NCBI RefSeq assembly: GCF_026342735.1
Contig: NZ_JAPEMM010000001.1
Location: forward strand, 1,054,001 to 1,118,000
Origin: Streptomyces sp. NBC_00193
GTDB taxonomy: Bacteria; Actinomycetota; Actinomycetes; Streptomycetales; Streptomycetaceae
Length of the DNA stretch: 64,000 nt
Reading direction: 5' to 3'
Part shown: positions 27,574 to 36,866 of the stretch, in pieces
Position numbering within the stretch: the first letter of the stretch is position 1
How the letters are laid out: every line of letters starts with the position of its first letter
Made by a program: the position numbers and the translations under genes
Notes under the pieces: model-generated
Seen by the model: the letters and a program-made list of their open reading frames with translations, nothing else
Databases searched by the model: none
What the model was told of the DNA's origin: nothing

Positions 27574-28689
27574 GTGAAAGTCCTGCACGCCGTCACCCTG
27601 CACTCCCCCACGCACGCCTTCGGCGGGCCGGTACGGGTTGCGCTGAACCTGGCCAAGGGGCTGCGGGCCCGCGGGCACGAGGCGAACCTGCTGGCGCTGG
27701 GCGAGGGGTTCCCCGAGCCCTGGCCCACCTCGGTGGAGGGGGTCCCGGCGAAGCTCTTCCCCGCCCGGCGCCTGCTCCCCCTCGGCTTCAGCGGGATGAC
27801 CTCGCCGGCCCTGCTCGCCTCCGCGGGCCGCCTGGTGCGGGGCGCCGACGTGGTCCACGTCCACCTGGCGCGGGACCTGGTCACCCTGCCCGTCGCCCTG
27901 GCGGCGCTGCGGGCCGGCACCCCGCTGGTCCTGCAGACCCACGGCATGGTCGACCCGAGCGGGAAGCTGCTGGCCAAGGTGCTGGACGCGGTGGCGGTAC
28001 GCCGTCTGCTGCGCGGCGCCGACGCGCTGCTGTACCTCACCCCGCACGAGCGCGAGGGCCTCGACGCGGTGGCCGGGGCACCCCTCCCGAACACCGTCCG
28101 GCTGGTCAACGGCACCCCGGCCCAGGAGGAGCGCCCCGCCCCGTCCGGGCCTCCGCGGATCCTCTACTCGGCCCGCCTGCAGGCCCGTAAACGCCCGGTG
28201 GACTTCGTGGACGCCGCCCCGGCCGTCCTGGCGGTGCACCCGGACGCGGAGTTCGTCGTGGCCGGCCCGGACGAGGGCGAACTCGCGGCGGTGCGCGCCC
28301 GGATCACGGAGCTGGGCCTCTCCGCGCGCTTCACCGTCCCGGGCGCCCTGTCCGGCACGGAGGTCCTGACGGAGCTGCGCCGCGCCCACGTCTACGTGCT
28401 CCCCTCGGTGGACGAGCCGTTCCCGATGTCGGTCCTGGAGGCCCTGTCGGTGGGCGTCCCCTCGGTGGTGACCCATTCCAACGGCCTGGCCCGCGACATC
28501 GCCCGCGCGGGCGCGGGTCGCGCGGTGGACCCGGGCCCGGCGGGCGTGGCGGAAGCGGTCCTGTCCCTCCTGGACCCGGCCGAGAACGCCACGACCTCGA
28601 AGGCCGCCCGCGAACTGGCCTCGTCCGCCTTCTCGATGGACGCCGTCCTGGACACGCTGCTGGGGGTCTACGCGGACATCTCCGCCTGA
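27574..28689 (+). CDS. GT4-family glycosyltransferase
   Basis: 371 residues, GT-B fold. Opens MKVLHAVTLHSPTHAFGGPVRVALNLAKGLRARGH; the donor domain has ILYSARLQARKRPVDFVDAA and the E-x7-E motif EPFPMSVLE followed by ALSVGVPSVVTHSNGLARDI. It transfers a sugar during exopolysaccharide repeat assembly on the cytoplasmic side. GTG 27574 has GGGAGAG 6 nt upstream. It probably once followed the acetyltransferase directly; the tnpB element now lies between them. Confidence 0.9.
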   Translation: MKVLHAVTLHSPTHAFGGPVRVALNLAKGLRARGHEANLLALGEGFPEPWPTSVEGVPAKLFPARRLLPLGFSGMTSPALLASAGRLVRGADVVHVHLARDLVTLPVALAALRAGTPLVLQTHGMVDPSGKLLAKVLDAVAVRRLLRGADALLYLTPHEREGLDAVAGAPLPNTVRLVNGTPAQEERPAPSGPPRILYSARLQARKRPVDFVDAAPAVLAVHPDAEFVVAGPDEGELAAVRARITELGLSARFTVPGALSGTEVLTELRRAHVYVLPSVDEPFPMSVLEALSVGVPSVVTHSNGLARDIARAGAGRAVDPGPAGVAEAVLSLLDPAENATTSKAARELASSAFSMDAVLDTLLGVYADISA

Positions 28690-28925
28690 GGAGGCCGGCC
28701 TGCGAGTTCTCGGGCCTCGGCCATGACCTCGGCGTCGACTTCGGCCACGGTTCTGTTGCCGTATTCAAGGGTCCCGTACTCGTCGTCGAGCTGGGCGAGC
28801 CGCTCGGTCAGGGGCAGCGCGTGGCCGTAGCGGCGGTGGATTCGGAGCGTGAACTCCGAAGGGGTGAAGGCGCCGGCGAGCATGCGGCGGGCGAGCGCCT
28901 GGACTGCGGCTTCGGTCGGCGTCAT
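28668..28925 (-). CDS. Small hypothetical protein
   Basis: 85 residues, mostly helical, acidic C-terminus, no signal peptide. It begins MTPTEAAVQALARRMLAGAFTP and contains FTLRIHRRYGHALPLTERLAQLDDEYGTLEYG. The composition and codon bias look like a real Streptomyces gene. I recognise no family. The 3' end overlaps the convergent glycosyltransferase gene by 22 nt. A GGAGG lies 13 nt before the ATG. Confidence 0.65.
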   Translation of the reverse strand: MTPTEAAVQALARRMLAGAFTPSEFTLRIHRRYGHALPLTERLAQLDDEYGTLEYGNRTVAEVDAEVMAEARELAGRPPQAEMSA

Positions 28926-29023
28926 CGGCCCATCGTGCCTCCGCGGCCCGTCCGGGTCGAACCGGTTTCACCGAAGGTGCCGGTCGGGAGCCCGCTGTGC
29001 ACGGCCGCGGCTCCGGGTTCGGT

Positions 29024-29236
29024 TCAGAGGCCGCGGCGGGTTTCGTCGACCACCGGGAGGGCGCCGACGCGGCGGCGCTTGAGGACGCTCGCGTAGACCG
29101 CGAGGCCGATGGCGCCCGCGACCATCATGATGACCCCGACCAGGTCGAGGTTGACGCTCTGCAGCTGCCAGTCGCTCGCGAAGGTGAGGATGGCCCCCAC
29201 CACGATCAGGCCTATGCAGCCGCTGATGCCCCTCAT
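29024..29236 (-). CDS. Small two-helix membrane protein (DUF6458-like)
   Basis: 70 residues: MRGISGCIGLIVVGAILTF forms the first helix, a short polar loop SDWQLQSVNLD follows, then the second helix LVGVIMMVAGAIGLAVYAS and a basic tail KRRRVGALPVVDETRRGL. This matches the small actinobacterial membrane family I know as DUF6458; its function is not established. GAGGCGA lies upstream of the ATG at 29236, whereas the open frame extends far upstream without similarity. Confidence 0.82.
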   Translation of the reverse strand: MRGISGCIGLIVVGAILTFASDWQLQSVNLDLVGVIMMVAGAIGLAVYASVLKRRRVGALPVVDETRRGL

Positions 29237-29340
29237 CGCATTCGCCTCCAGATTCGTGGACGGGGTGCAGCCCCGCCGTCTGGAGGCGCGGATGCCCCCG
29301 ATGCGGGGGCGTTTGCGTTCGGGGCGGGGTGGAGGAGGGA

Positions 29341-30024
29341 CTACGCCGGGATCCAGGCGTAGCAGCCGTTCGAGACGAACTGGGCCGTGCCGGCCGGGAT
29401 CTTGGCGGTGATCTTGTCGCCCGGCTTCAGCGGGGTCTCCGGGCCCGAGGCGAGGGCGGCGCCGTCCTTGCCCTTGGCCTCCCAGGTGCACGTCGTGCTC
29501 TGGGTCAGCGCGCGGTAGGTGCCCGCCGCCGGGGATTCCTTCGTACCGTCCGGGAAGCCCTTCGCCGCCGCGTCGAGGACCGGCTTCTGCTCCGGGCAGA
29601 GGAAGGTGATCGCGTCCTTGGCGCCCGGGATCTCCCCGGCGACGAGGGCGCCGACCGCCGCGTCCTTGTCCCGCTTCGCCGTGCGCTCCACCCGCTGGCA
29701 GGCCTCCTGGCCGCTCTGCAGGACGGCCGCCGGGTCCATCTTCTCGGGGACCCTGCCGCTCAGGTACTGCTTCTGCGGCGCGGTGAAGCTGCCCGTCTTC
29801 GGGACGAGCTTCGCGTCCGGCAGGACGGGACCCGTCGGCTTCGCGTCCGGGGAGGCCGGCGCCGGGGTGTCCGTGGCGTCGGCCGGGTCGGGGGCCGACG
29901 AGACGGCCGGCGGCTTGGGCGAGGCGGCCGAGACTTCGTCCTTGCCGTCGCCGCCCGAACTGCAGGCCGTCAGCGTCAGGGCGGCGGCGAGCAGCACAGC
30001 GGCCGCTGCGGAGCGTCGGTACAT
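29341..30024 (-). CDS. Secreted lipoprotein of unknown function
   Basis: 227 residues. Clear lipoprotein signal: MYRRSAAAAVLLAAALTLTAC followed by SSGG. A Pro/Ala/Asp-rich linker (to about residue 68) leads to a globular part with four Cys (QEACQR, FLCPEQ, TTCTWE, NGCYAW), probably two disulfides, and the C-terminus GTAQFVSNGCYAWIPA. The ending resembles a small beta-domain seen in many actinobacterial lipoproteins, but I do not recognise an activity. ATG 30024 has GGAG 8 nt upstream. Confidence 0.8.
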   Translation of the reverse strand: MYRRSAAAAVLLAAALTLTACSSGGDGKDEVSAASPKPPAVSSAPDPADATDTPAPASPDAKPTGPVLPDAKLVPKTGSFTAPQKQYLSGRVPEKMDPAAVLQSGQEACQRVERTAKRDKDAAVGALVAGEIPGAKDAITFLCPEQKPVLDAAAKGFPDGTKESPAAGTYRALTQSTTCTWEAKGKDGAALASGPETPLKPGDKITAKIPAGTAQFVSNGCYAWIPA

Positions 30025-30103
30025 GAGGTGGCTCCCGTACGTATGAGATGGGCGTGCGGGGCCCGGCCGTCGAAGCGGCCGGGCCCCGCACTCCGTCAAG
30101 CGG

Positions 30104-32875
30104 TTACTTCGCGCCGAAGGTGAGGGTCAGCTGCGGCTTGGCGTCCACGGCCGTGGACTCCGAGGACCAGATCCACAGCGGGTTGGTACCCGTGCTCGTC
30201 AGGCCCAGGCTGTAGCTGCTGCCCAGCACCGCGGAGAGCGCGGCGGTGTCCAGCGACGTGCTCTGGACCGCCGAACCGTCCGGCACTCCCGCGAAGGAGC
30301 CGAGCGGGGTGGTGCCCAGGGTGGGCTTGCTGTTGAAGGTCGTGCCCGCACCGCTCCACGTACCGGTGACCGGGACCACCGAGACGGTGTCGGTGGTGCC
30401 GGCACTCGCCACGGTCGTGGTCTTGACCTGGAGGGACGCGGACTTCAGCACCGTGCCGGCCGGGGCGGCCGGGATGTCGAAGCGCAGGTACGTCTCGTAG
30501 GCCGAGGTGCCGCGGACGGCCAGCGAGGCGGACGCGCCGTAGGCGGTGCTGGGAGCGCCCTGGTTGATGTAGGTGTCCTCGGTCGCGGTGACCTTGGAGA
30601 CCGTGTCCGTGGCGGCCTTGGCCAGGTTGTAGTGGTTCTTGACCTGGGCCTCGGTCAGCACCTTCGGGTAGACGGCCGTCTCGTCGATCTGGCCGGCGAA
30701 GAAGTTGCTGGTCGGCCGGGACGGCCAGCCGGCGAGGTTGTCGCCGCCGACGTGCCAGTAGCCCTCGATCGCCTGGGAGCCGGTGACGTTCAGGGTGCCC
30801 TTGGACTGGCCGTCCACGTACAGCGCCATGCCGGCGGGACCCTGGGTGGCGACGACGTGGTGCCACTTGTTGTCGTTGTACGTGTCCAGCAGGCCGGTGG
30901 AGACGGTCTTCGTGGAGCCCGGGTTGACCCCGAAGAAGATCCGGCCGGTGTTGGTCATGTAGAGGTGCTTGTCGTACAGGTTGCTGTTGCGGTCCTGGTT
31001 GGTGCCGAAGCCGAGCAGCTTGCCGCCGCGCGTGCTGTTCGTCTTGAACCAGGTCTCCAGCGTGTAGCTGCTGCCGACCGTCTGGCGGTGGTCGCTGTAC
31101 ACCTGCTGGCTGGTGCCGTTGAAGCCCATGGCCGTGCTGGCTCCGGTGACGGCGCCGGGGGTCTGGCGCAGCGCCGGGGCGTTGAGCTGGATGCCGCTGG
31201 TGTTGCCGGAGACCGAGGAGTCGGCCACGTACGGGCTGACGACGTCGTCGTAGCGCCAGTACAGGTTGGCGCCGTCCTCTCGGACCTGGTTGGGGTACGC
31301 GCTGACCGTGGTCGGGACCGAGACCGAGACGGTGGCCGACAGGGCGCTGGTGTTGCCCGCCGCGTCGGTGGCGGTGACCCGGTAGCTGTAGGACACGCCG
31401 GCCTTGACCGTGGCGTCCGTCCAGGAGGCCTGCTGGCGCAGCCACTCCAGGGAGTTCGCGCTGACGGTGGCGATCGGGGTCGCGGAGCCGTTGCGGTAGA
31501 TGCGGTAGGTCAGCTTGCTGTCGTCCGCGTCGTAGCTGGCGCGCCAGCGGACCTGGACCTCGCCGGGCTTGACGCTGGAGACGCTCGCGACGGGGGTGGT
31601 CGGGGCGCCGACGTCGCCGGTGGAGGCGAAGCGGGTCAGGGCCTGCTGGGCCTTGCCGTTGATGAGGGTGAACTCACCGCCGACCCACATGTACTTGGTG
31701 GCGCCCGTCTCCGCGATGGCCATCACGCGCGGGCCGATGCCCTCGCCGAGGCCGTCGTTGGCGGTGGGGTGCCAGCCGAGCTTGCCCGGGCTGCGCACGA
31801 ATCCGCCCACGGGCGCGGGGGCCTGGCCGGCGGCCCAGTCGGTGTTCTGCGCCAGCAGGAAGTGGCGCTTGCCGTCCGGGAACTCGCCCTCGGAGGTGCA
31901 GTTGTGCGCGTGCGAGGAGCTGTAGAGGACTCCGTCGTACGGCAGCACGAACTGGGTCGCGCCCAGGCACTGGTCGCGCCACTTCTCGTTGAAGTCGGTG
32001 GCGAGGGCGACGCGGCCGTCGAAGCCGCCGGTGCCCTCGGCGCCGGTGTAGTAGCCCGTGGCGTCGGCCGTGATGGACTTGATGACCGACATCGAGGGGA
32101 TGGTGCCGTACGTCTTGGCGACGGCTCCGGTGGTGGCGTTCACGACGGCGAGCGCGTGGCTCTGGGCTCCGTTGACGGTGAAGAAGTCACCGCCCAGCAG
32201 GACGTTCTTGCCGTCGCTGCTGAGCTGGAGCGCGCGGCCGGGCTCGTCGGCGTTGGCGACGAAGGGCTTGAGCGCACCGGAGGTGGCGTCGACCGCGGCG
32301 AACCGCTCGCGGGCCGCGCCCTCGACGGTGCTGAAGTCGCCTGCCGCGTACAGGGTGCTGTCGGAGGCGACGAGCGCGCGCACGGTGGCGGGGAACTTCG
32401 GGTGGAACGAGGCTTTGGGGGTGCAGGTCGCGATGTCGATGGCGGCGACGCTGTTGACCGGGGTTCCGTTGACGGCGGCGAAGTAGCCGCCGGCGTACAG
32501 GGTCTTCTTGTCCTTCGAGACGGTGAGGGCGCGCACGGTCGCGCTGCCGTCGCCGATGGTGAAGGAGAGCTTGCAGGCGGTGGGGGCACCGGTCGCCGCG
32601 TCGAGCGCGACGAAGTTCACGGCTTCCTGCTCCGCACCGGCGCCGCCGGTGGGCGGGCGGACGGCGGAGAAGGTGCCACCGGCGAAGACGGTGCCGTTGG
32701 CCTCGGCCATCGCCCAGACGATCCCGTTGGGCTGCCACGTCGGCAGGTTGTCGGCGGTGAAGGCCACCGGCTGCGTGATGGCCGACGCCTCGGGTATCAG
32801 CACCAGGCCTATCGCGGTGCCGGCGCCGGCCAGTGACAGGGCGAGGGCAGCAGTCAGCCCTCTGGATCTACGCAT
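30104..32875 (-). CDS. Large secreted multidomain protein: propeller, fibronectin III, LamG-like and DNRLRE-type domains
   Basis: 923 residues. Signal peptide with cleavage near EASAITQP. Residues ~35-435 are propeller repeats (TVFAGGTFSAV, KTLYAGGYFAAVNGTPV, STLYAAGDFSTVEG, KNVLLGGDFFTVNG, MWVGGEFTLINGK). A fibronectin III domain follows (KPGEVQVRWRASYDADDSKLTYRIYRNG). Residues ~525-735 form a LamG/concanavalin-like domain (YTLETWFKTNSTRGGKLLGF, GQIDETAVYPKVLT). The C-terminal part matches the DNRLRE/CBM96-type domain (EDTYINQGAPSTAYG... TYLRFDIPA). It is likely an extracellular carbohydrate- or surface-binding protein. Start ATG 32875 follows TGGGGGG. Its position between polysaccharide genes suggests, but does not prove, a role with the polymer. 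Confidence 0.85.
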   Translation of the reverse strand: MRRSRGLTAALALSLAGAGTAIGLVLIPEASAITQPVAFTADNLPTWQPNGIVWAMAEANGTVFAGGTFSAVRPPTGGAGAEQEAVNFVALDAATGAPTACKLSFTIGDGSATVRALTVSKDKKTLYAGGYFAAVNGTPVNSVAAIDIATCTPKASFHPKFPATVRALVASDSTLYAAGDFSTVEGAARERFAAVDATSGALKPFVANADEPGRALQLSSDGKNVLLGGDFFTVNGAQSHALAVVNATTGAVAKTYGTIPSMSVIKSITADATGYYTGAEGTGGFDGRVALATDFNEKWRDQCLGATQFVLPYDGVLYSSSHAHNCTSEGEFPDGKRHFLLAQNTDWAAGQAPAPVGGFVRSPGKLGWHPTANDGLGEGIGPRVMAIAETGATKYMWVGGEFTLINGKAQQALTRFASTGDVGAPTTPVASVSSVKPGEVQVRWRASYDADDSKLTYRIYRNGSATPIATVSANSLEWLRQQASWTDATVKAGVSYSYRVTATDAAGNTSALSATVSVSVPTTVSAYPNQVREDGANLYWRYDDVVSPYVADSSVSGNTSGIQLNAPALRQTPGAVTGASTAMGFNGTSQQVYSDHRQTVGSSYTLETWFKTNSTRGGKLLGFGTNQDRNSNLYDKHLYMTNTGRIFFGVNPGSTKTVSTGLLDTYNDNKWHHVVATQGPAGMALYVDGQSKGTLNVTGSQAIEGYWHVGGDNLAGWPSRPTSNFFAGQIDETAVYPKVLTEAQVKNHYNLAKAATDTVSKVTATEDTYINQGAPSTAYGASASLAVRGTSAYETYLRFDIPAAPAGTVLKSASLQVKTTTVASAGTTDTVSVVPVTGTWSGAGTTFNSKPTLGTTPLGSFAGVPDGSAVQSTSLDTAALSAVLGSSYSLGLTSTGTNPLWIWSSESTAVDAKPQLTLTFGAK

Positions 32876-33129
32876 GAGCCCCCCAGGGCAATTGCCCGGC
32901 TTGAATGGCTGGTTCGGCATCTTTCGGAACAGCCATATGTACTTGGCGCAGACTAGGGCTCAGCGAAGGGCCTGGTCACCACGCTTGACCCATTGCATAC
33001 CAACTTGGAATCAACGGGTCCGGTCGCGGATGGAGCACTACGGACATACGGCGGATTTGCCCCGGCCACGCCCGCCGTTGGCTGCGCGCATGACCGGGAC
33101 AGGGCAAATCGTAGGCGAAATATAAGGCC

Positions 33130-34143
33130 TCAGCGGTCGATGCGGACGCTGGCCCCCGCCAGTTGGTCCTCGACCTGCCGGATGTCGGAATCCACCATGA
33201 TCCTGGCCAGCTCGGCCACCAGGACCGTCGGCTTCCAGCCGAGCAGGTCGTGGGCCTTGGAGGCGTCGCCGATCAGGGCGTCGACCTCGCTGGGGCGCTC
33301 GTACTTGGGGTCGTAGCGCACGTGCTCGTTCCAGTCGAGACCGGCGTGCGTGAAGGAGGCCTCGACGAACTCGCGGACGGTGGCGGCGACCCCGGTGGCC
33401 ACGACATAGTCGGTGGGCTCGTCCTGCTGGAGCATCCGCCACATGGCGTCCACGTACTCGGGGGCGTAGCCCCAGTCGCGGACGGCGTCGAGGTTGCCGA
33501 GGTAGAGCTTCTCCTGGAGGCCCGCCTTGATCCGGGCGACCGCGCGGGTGATCTTGCGGGTCACGAAGGTCTCGCCGCGGCGCGGGGACTCGTGGTTGAA
33601 GAGGATCCCGTTCACGGCGAACATTCCGTACGCCTCGCGGTAGTTCACCGTCGTCCAGTACGCGAACACCTTCGCGGCGCCGTACGGGCTGCGCGGGTGG
33701 AACGGGGTGGCCTCGTTCTGCGGGGGCGGGGTGGCGCCGAACATCTCCGAGGAGGAGGCCTGGTAGATGCGGGTGTCCACGCCGCTGGCCCGGATCGCCT
33801 CCAGCAGGCGCAGGGCGCCGAGGCCGGTCACGTCGCCGGTGTAGAGCGGGGCGTCGAAGGAGACGCGGACGTGCGACTGGGCGCCGAGGTTGTAGACCTC
33901 GTCGGGGCGTATCTCGCGGAGCAGGTTCACCAGGGCGACGCCGTCGGAGAGGTCGGCGTGATGCAGGACGAGGGAACGGTTCGCCGTCTGCGGGTCCTGG
34001 TAGATGTGGTCGATCCGCTCCGTGTTGAAGCTGGAGGACCGCCGCACGAGCCCGTGCACCGTGTAGCCCTTGGAGAGCAGGAGTTCTGCGAGGTACGAGC
34101 CGTCCTGCCCGGTGACGCCGGTGATCAGCGCGGTCTTGCCCAT
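33130..34143 (-). CDS. gmd: GDP-mannose 4,6-dehydratase
   Basis: 337 residues. Short-chain dehydrogenase fold with [19 protein letters not shown] (dinucleotide binding), [13 protein letters not shown], the catalytic Ser/Tyr-x3-Lys in SSSEMFG and [12 protein letters not shown], and [19 protein letters not shown], a Gmd hallmark. It converts GDP-D-mannose to GDP-4-keto-6-deoxy-D-mannose. The divergent gene at 34401 encodes the next enzyme, so together they make GDP-L-fucose for the polysaccharide. ATG 34143 has AGGGGGA 5 nt upstream. Confidence 0.96.
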   Translation of the reverse strand: MGKTALITGVTGQDGSYLAELLLSKGYTVHGLVRRSSSFNTERIDHIYQDPQTANRSLVLHHADLSDGVALVNLLREIRPDEVYNLGAQSHVRVSFDAPLYTGDVTGLGALRLLEAIRASGVDTRIYQASSSEMFGATPPPQNEATPFHPRSPYGAAKVFAYWTTVNYREAYGMFAVNGILFNHESPRRGETFVTRKITRAVARIKAGLQEKLYLGNLDAVRDWGYAPEYVDAMWRMLQQDEPTDYVVATGVAATVREFVEASFTHAGLDWNEHVRYDPKYERPSEVDALIGDASKAHDLLGWKPTVLVAELARIMVDSDIRQVEDQLAGASVRIDR

Positions 34144-34163
34144 GGGGTCCCCCTGGGGATCGT

Positions 34164-34188
34164 TGCGGTGCGGTGCGGTGCGGTGCGG
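34164..34188. repeat. Five tandem TGCGG pentamers
   Basis: Exact tandem copies between the divergent gmd and fcl starts, 20 nt upstream of the gmd ATG. Further downstream (about 34304-34365) is a run of GGCCGG-type repeats. Either could affect promoter spacing; no regulator is known. Confidence 0.6.
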
Positions 34189-34400
34189 TCGTGGCCCGGG
34201 GCTGCGCCCCGGATGCTGCGGGGTTCCGCCCCCAGGGGGCTGGAGACGGGTACCAGACCGGTACCGTACACGCTCCGTCCAGGCCCCCTCCCACCGGATC
34301 GGACCCCCGGCGGGCGGGCCGGGGCCGGCCTCCCCGGCGGGCCGGCCTGGCCCGGCCTCCCCCGTGAAACGGCGGCCGGCGGACTGGCATCATCGGCGGT

Positions 34401-35366
34401 ATGACAAGTTCGCCGTTCCTGCCCCCGAACGCCCGCGTCTTCGTCGCCGGCCACCGCGGCCTCGTCGGGTCCGCGGTCGTCCGCCGGCTCACCGCCGACG
34501 GGTACGAGGTGCTCACCCGCGGCCGCGCCGACCTCGATCTGCGCGATGCCGCCGCGACCGGGGCGTACCTGCGGGACGTCCGGCCCGACGCCGTCGTCCT
34601 GGCCGCCGCCAAGGTCGGCGGGATCATGGCCAACAGCACGTTCCCGGTGCAGTTCCTGGAGGACAACCTCAAGATCCAGCTGAGCGTCGTCGCCGGGGCG
34701 CACGCGGCGGAGGTCGGCCGGCTGCTGTTCCTCGGCTCCTCCTGCATCTACCCCAAGCTGGCCCCGCAGCCCATCAGCGAGGACGCCCTGCTGACCGGCC
34801 CGCTGGAGCCGACGAACGAGGCGTACGCCCTGGCGAAGATCGCCGGCATCGTCCAGGTCCAGTCGTACCGCAAGCAGTACGGGGCCTCGTACATCTCGGC
34901 CATGCCCACGAACCTCTACGGCCCGGGCGACAACTTCGATCTGGAGTCCTCGCACGTCCTGCCCGCCCTCATCCGGCGCTTCCACGAGGCCGCCGCCGAG
35001 GGGCGCGAGGAGGTCACGCTGTGGGGATCGGGCACGCCCCGCCGGGAGTTCCTGCACGTGGACGACCTGGCCGCGGCGTGCGCCGTGCTGCTGCGCGAGT
35101 ACGACGGCGCCGAGCCGGTGAACATCGGCTGTGGCGAGGACCTGACCATCAAGGCCCTCGCGGAGACGGTCGCCGAGGTGACCGGCTTCCGCGGCAGGCT
35201 CGCCTGGGACACCTCGAAGCCCGACGGGACGCCCCGCAAGCTGCTGGACGTGACCCGGCTGCGCGGGCTCGGCTGGAAGCCCGCGGTCCCGCTGCGCGAG
35301 GGCATCGCCGCCACGTACGCCTGGTGGCGCGAGCAGAGCAACGGGCAGGACGGCGGACGGAGCTGA
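34401..35366 (+). CDS. fcl: GDP-L-fucose synthase (GDP-4-keto-6-deoxymannose epimerase/reductase)
   Basis: 321 residues, standard for Fcl/WcaG. Motifs: VFVAGHRGLVGSAVVRRL, AAKVGGIMANSTFP, LGSSCIYPKLAPQPI, and EAYALAKIAGI (Tyr-x3-Lys), all hallmark Fcl segments; later PTNLYGPGDNFDLESSHVLPALIRRFHEA. It epimerises C3 and C5 and reduces C4 to give GDP-L-fucose. It is divergent from gmd across 257 bp. The ribosome site is weak. Confidence 0.95.
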   Translation: MTSSPFLPPNARVFVAGHRGLVGSAVVRRLTADGYEVLTRGRADLDLRDAAATGAYLRDVRPDAVVLAAAKVGGIMANSTFPVQFLEDNLKIQLSVVAGAHAAEVGRLLFLGSSCIYPKLAPQPISEDALLTGPLEPTNEAYALAKIAGIVQVQSYRKQYGASYISAMPTNLYGPGDNFDLESSHVLPALIRRFHEAAAEGREEVTLWGSGTPRREFLHVDDLAAACAVLLREYDGAEPVNIGCGEDLTIKALAETVAEVTGFRGRLAWDTSKPDGTPRKLLDVTRLRGLGWKPAVPLREGIAATYAWWREQSNGQDGGRS

Positions 35367-35390
35367 TCCCAAGGCGGGATCCCCGGTGCC

Positions 35391-36866
35391 TCAGTAGGCT
35401 CCGCGACCGTCGACCACGGCGCGGAGCGTGCGGCCCATGACGTCGACGTCACTGGTGAACGACCAGTTGTCCACGTACTGCAGGTCGAGCTGGATCGTCT
35501 CGTCCCACGAGAGGTCGGACCTCCCGCTGATCTGCCACAGCCCGGTCATCCCGGGCCGCACCGCGAGCCGGCGCAGTTCGACCTCGTCGTACTCGGCCAC
35601 CTCTTCCGGCAGCGGCGGGCGCGGGCCGACCAGTGACATGTTGCCCGCCACCACGTTGATGAGCTGCGGCAGTTCGTCCATGGACGTGCGGCGCAGCAGC
35701 CGTCCCACCCGGGTCACCCGGGGGTCGCGGCGCATCTTGAACATCAGGCCGTCGTTCTCGTTCGCCCCGGACAGCTCGGCCTTCTGCGCATCGGCGTCCA
35801 CGACCATCGTGCGGAACTTCCACATGACGAAGGGGACCCCGTCGCGGCCTATGCGCCGCTGCCGGTAGAAGGCGGGCCCGCGCGAGCCGCAGCGGATCGC
35901 CAGGACCATGGCGAGGAAGGCCGGCGCCAGCAGGACCAGTCCGAGCGCCGCGCCCGCCCGGTCCAGTACGGACTTCAGCAGGGGCTGCATGCCGCGGCTC
36001 ACCGGCGGCATCACCCGCAGGATGGCCAGGCCGCCCGCGGACAGGGTCTCCAGGCGCTTGACGGAGACCTCCACCAGCCCGGGGAAGACAGCCAGTTCGA
36101 GCCCGGCGTCGTGCAGGGCCCAGGAGATCCGCCGCAGCCGCTCCCCCGCGAGCCGGGCACCGGGTGCGACGAGCACCAGGTCGGCGCGGTGGGCGTCGAC
36201 GGCATCGAGCACGGCGGCGGAGTCCCCGTTCGGGGACTGCGCCATCGCGGAGCCGAGGCGCGCGGCCACGGGCACCCCGCTGTCCAGGCCGCCGGGACCC
36301 ACCGGGACCACGCCGACCACCACGTAGGGGTGGTCGGTGCGCGCGGCGAGGTGTCCGATGACGGACTCGGCGGCGTCGGGCTCCCCGACGACCAGGACCC
36401 GGCTCACCGCCTGGGCTTCGCGCCGGGCGGCGGAGAGGTGGCGGTAGGTCAGCTTGTGGCAGGCGATGGTGATCAGCAGGGCGGGTACGAGGGCGCCGAG
36501 GGCGGACAGCCGGGGGGTGTTCTCACCCGTGACCACGCGGGCCACGGCGAGTACGCCGATCAGAATCAGCCAGTCGTGCAGGACCGGCAGGACTCCTCGG
36601 GATTCGCCGAGCGCGCGGCCCGCGTAGCGCCGGCGCATCAGCTGCACGCCGGTCCAGGCGAGGGCCGTGCCGAGGGCGCAGAACATCGGCCGTGCCTGCT
36701 GGGCGGCCTCGAAGACCAGGCCGACGGGGACTCCCGCGCCGATCAGGTCCGCGGCGACCGCGGCGGGCAGGTACCAACGGGCCTTGTCGCGCAGGCCCCT
36801 GGCCGGCATGGCCGACTTCCTGGCCGAGCCGGCCACTCTTTGCACAGGTATATGGACATGCCTCAT
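35391..36866 (-). CDS. Undecaprenyl-phosphate glycosylphosphotransferase (polysaccharide-initiating enzyme)
   Basis: 491 residues. N-terminal membrane helices, a central Rossmann-like CoA-binding domain (VSRVLVVGEPDAAESVIGHL), then the catalytic bacterial sugar-transferase domain: helix LLAPAFLAMVLAIRCGSRGPAFYRQRRIGRDGVPF, MWKFRTM, RRTSMDELPQLINVV, MSLVGPRPPLPEE and the RPGMTGLWQISGRSDLSW motif. It loads the first sugar phosphate onto undecaprenyl phosphate, initiating the repeat unit. ATG 36866 has AGGGGGG upstream. It is convergent with fcl (24-bp gap). Confidence 0.94.
   Translation of the reverse strand: MRHVHIPVQRVAGSARKSAMPARGLRDKARWYLPAAVAADLIGAGVPVGLVFEAAQQARPMFCALGTALAWTGVQLMRRRYAGRALGESRGVLPVLHDWLILIGVLAVARVVTGENTPRLSALGALVPALLITIACHKLTYRHLSAARREAQAVSRVLVVGEPDAAESVIGHLAARTDHPYVVVGVVPVGPGGLDSGVPVAARLGSAMAQSPNGDSAAVLDAVDAHRADLVLVAPGARLAGERLRRISWALHDAGLELAVFPGLVEVSVKRLETLSAGGLAILRVMPPVSRGMQPLLKSVLDRAGAALGLVLLAPAFLAMVLAIRCGSRGPAFYRQRRIGRDGVPFVMWKFRTMVVDADAQKAELSGANENDGLMFKMRRDPRVTRVGRLLRRTSMDELPQLINVVAGNMSLVGPRPPLPEEVAEYDEVELRRLAVRPGMTGLWQISGRSDLSWDETIQLDLQYVDNWSFTSDVDVMGRTLRAVVDGRGAY

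Noticed and set aside
34070..35440. 456-residue plus-strand open frame overlapping fcl
   Set aside because: An alternative frame of the GDP-L-fucose synthase gene with an Arg/Pro-rich, motif-free product.
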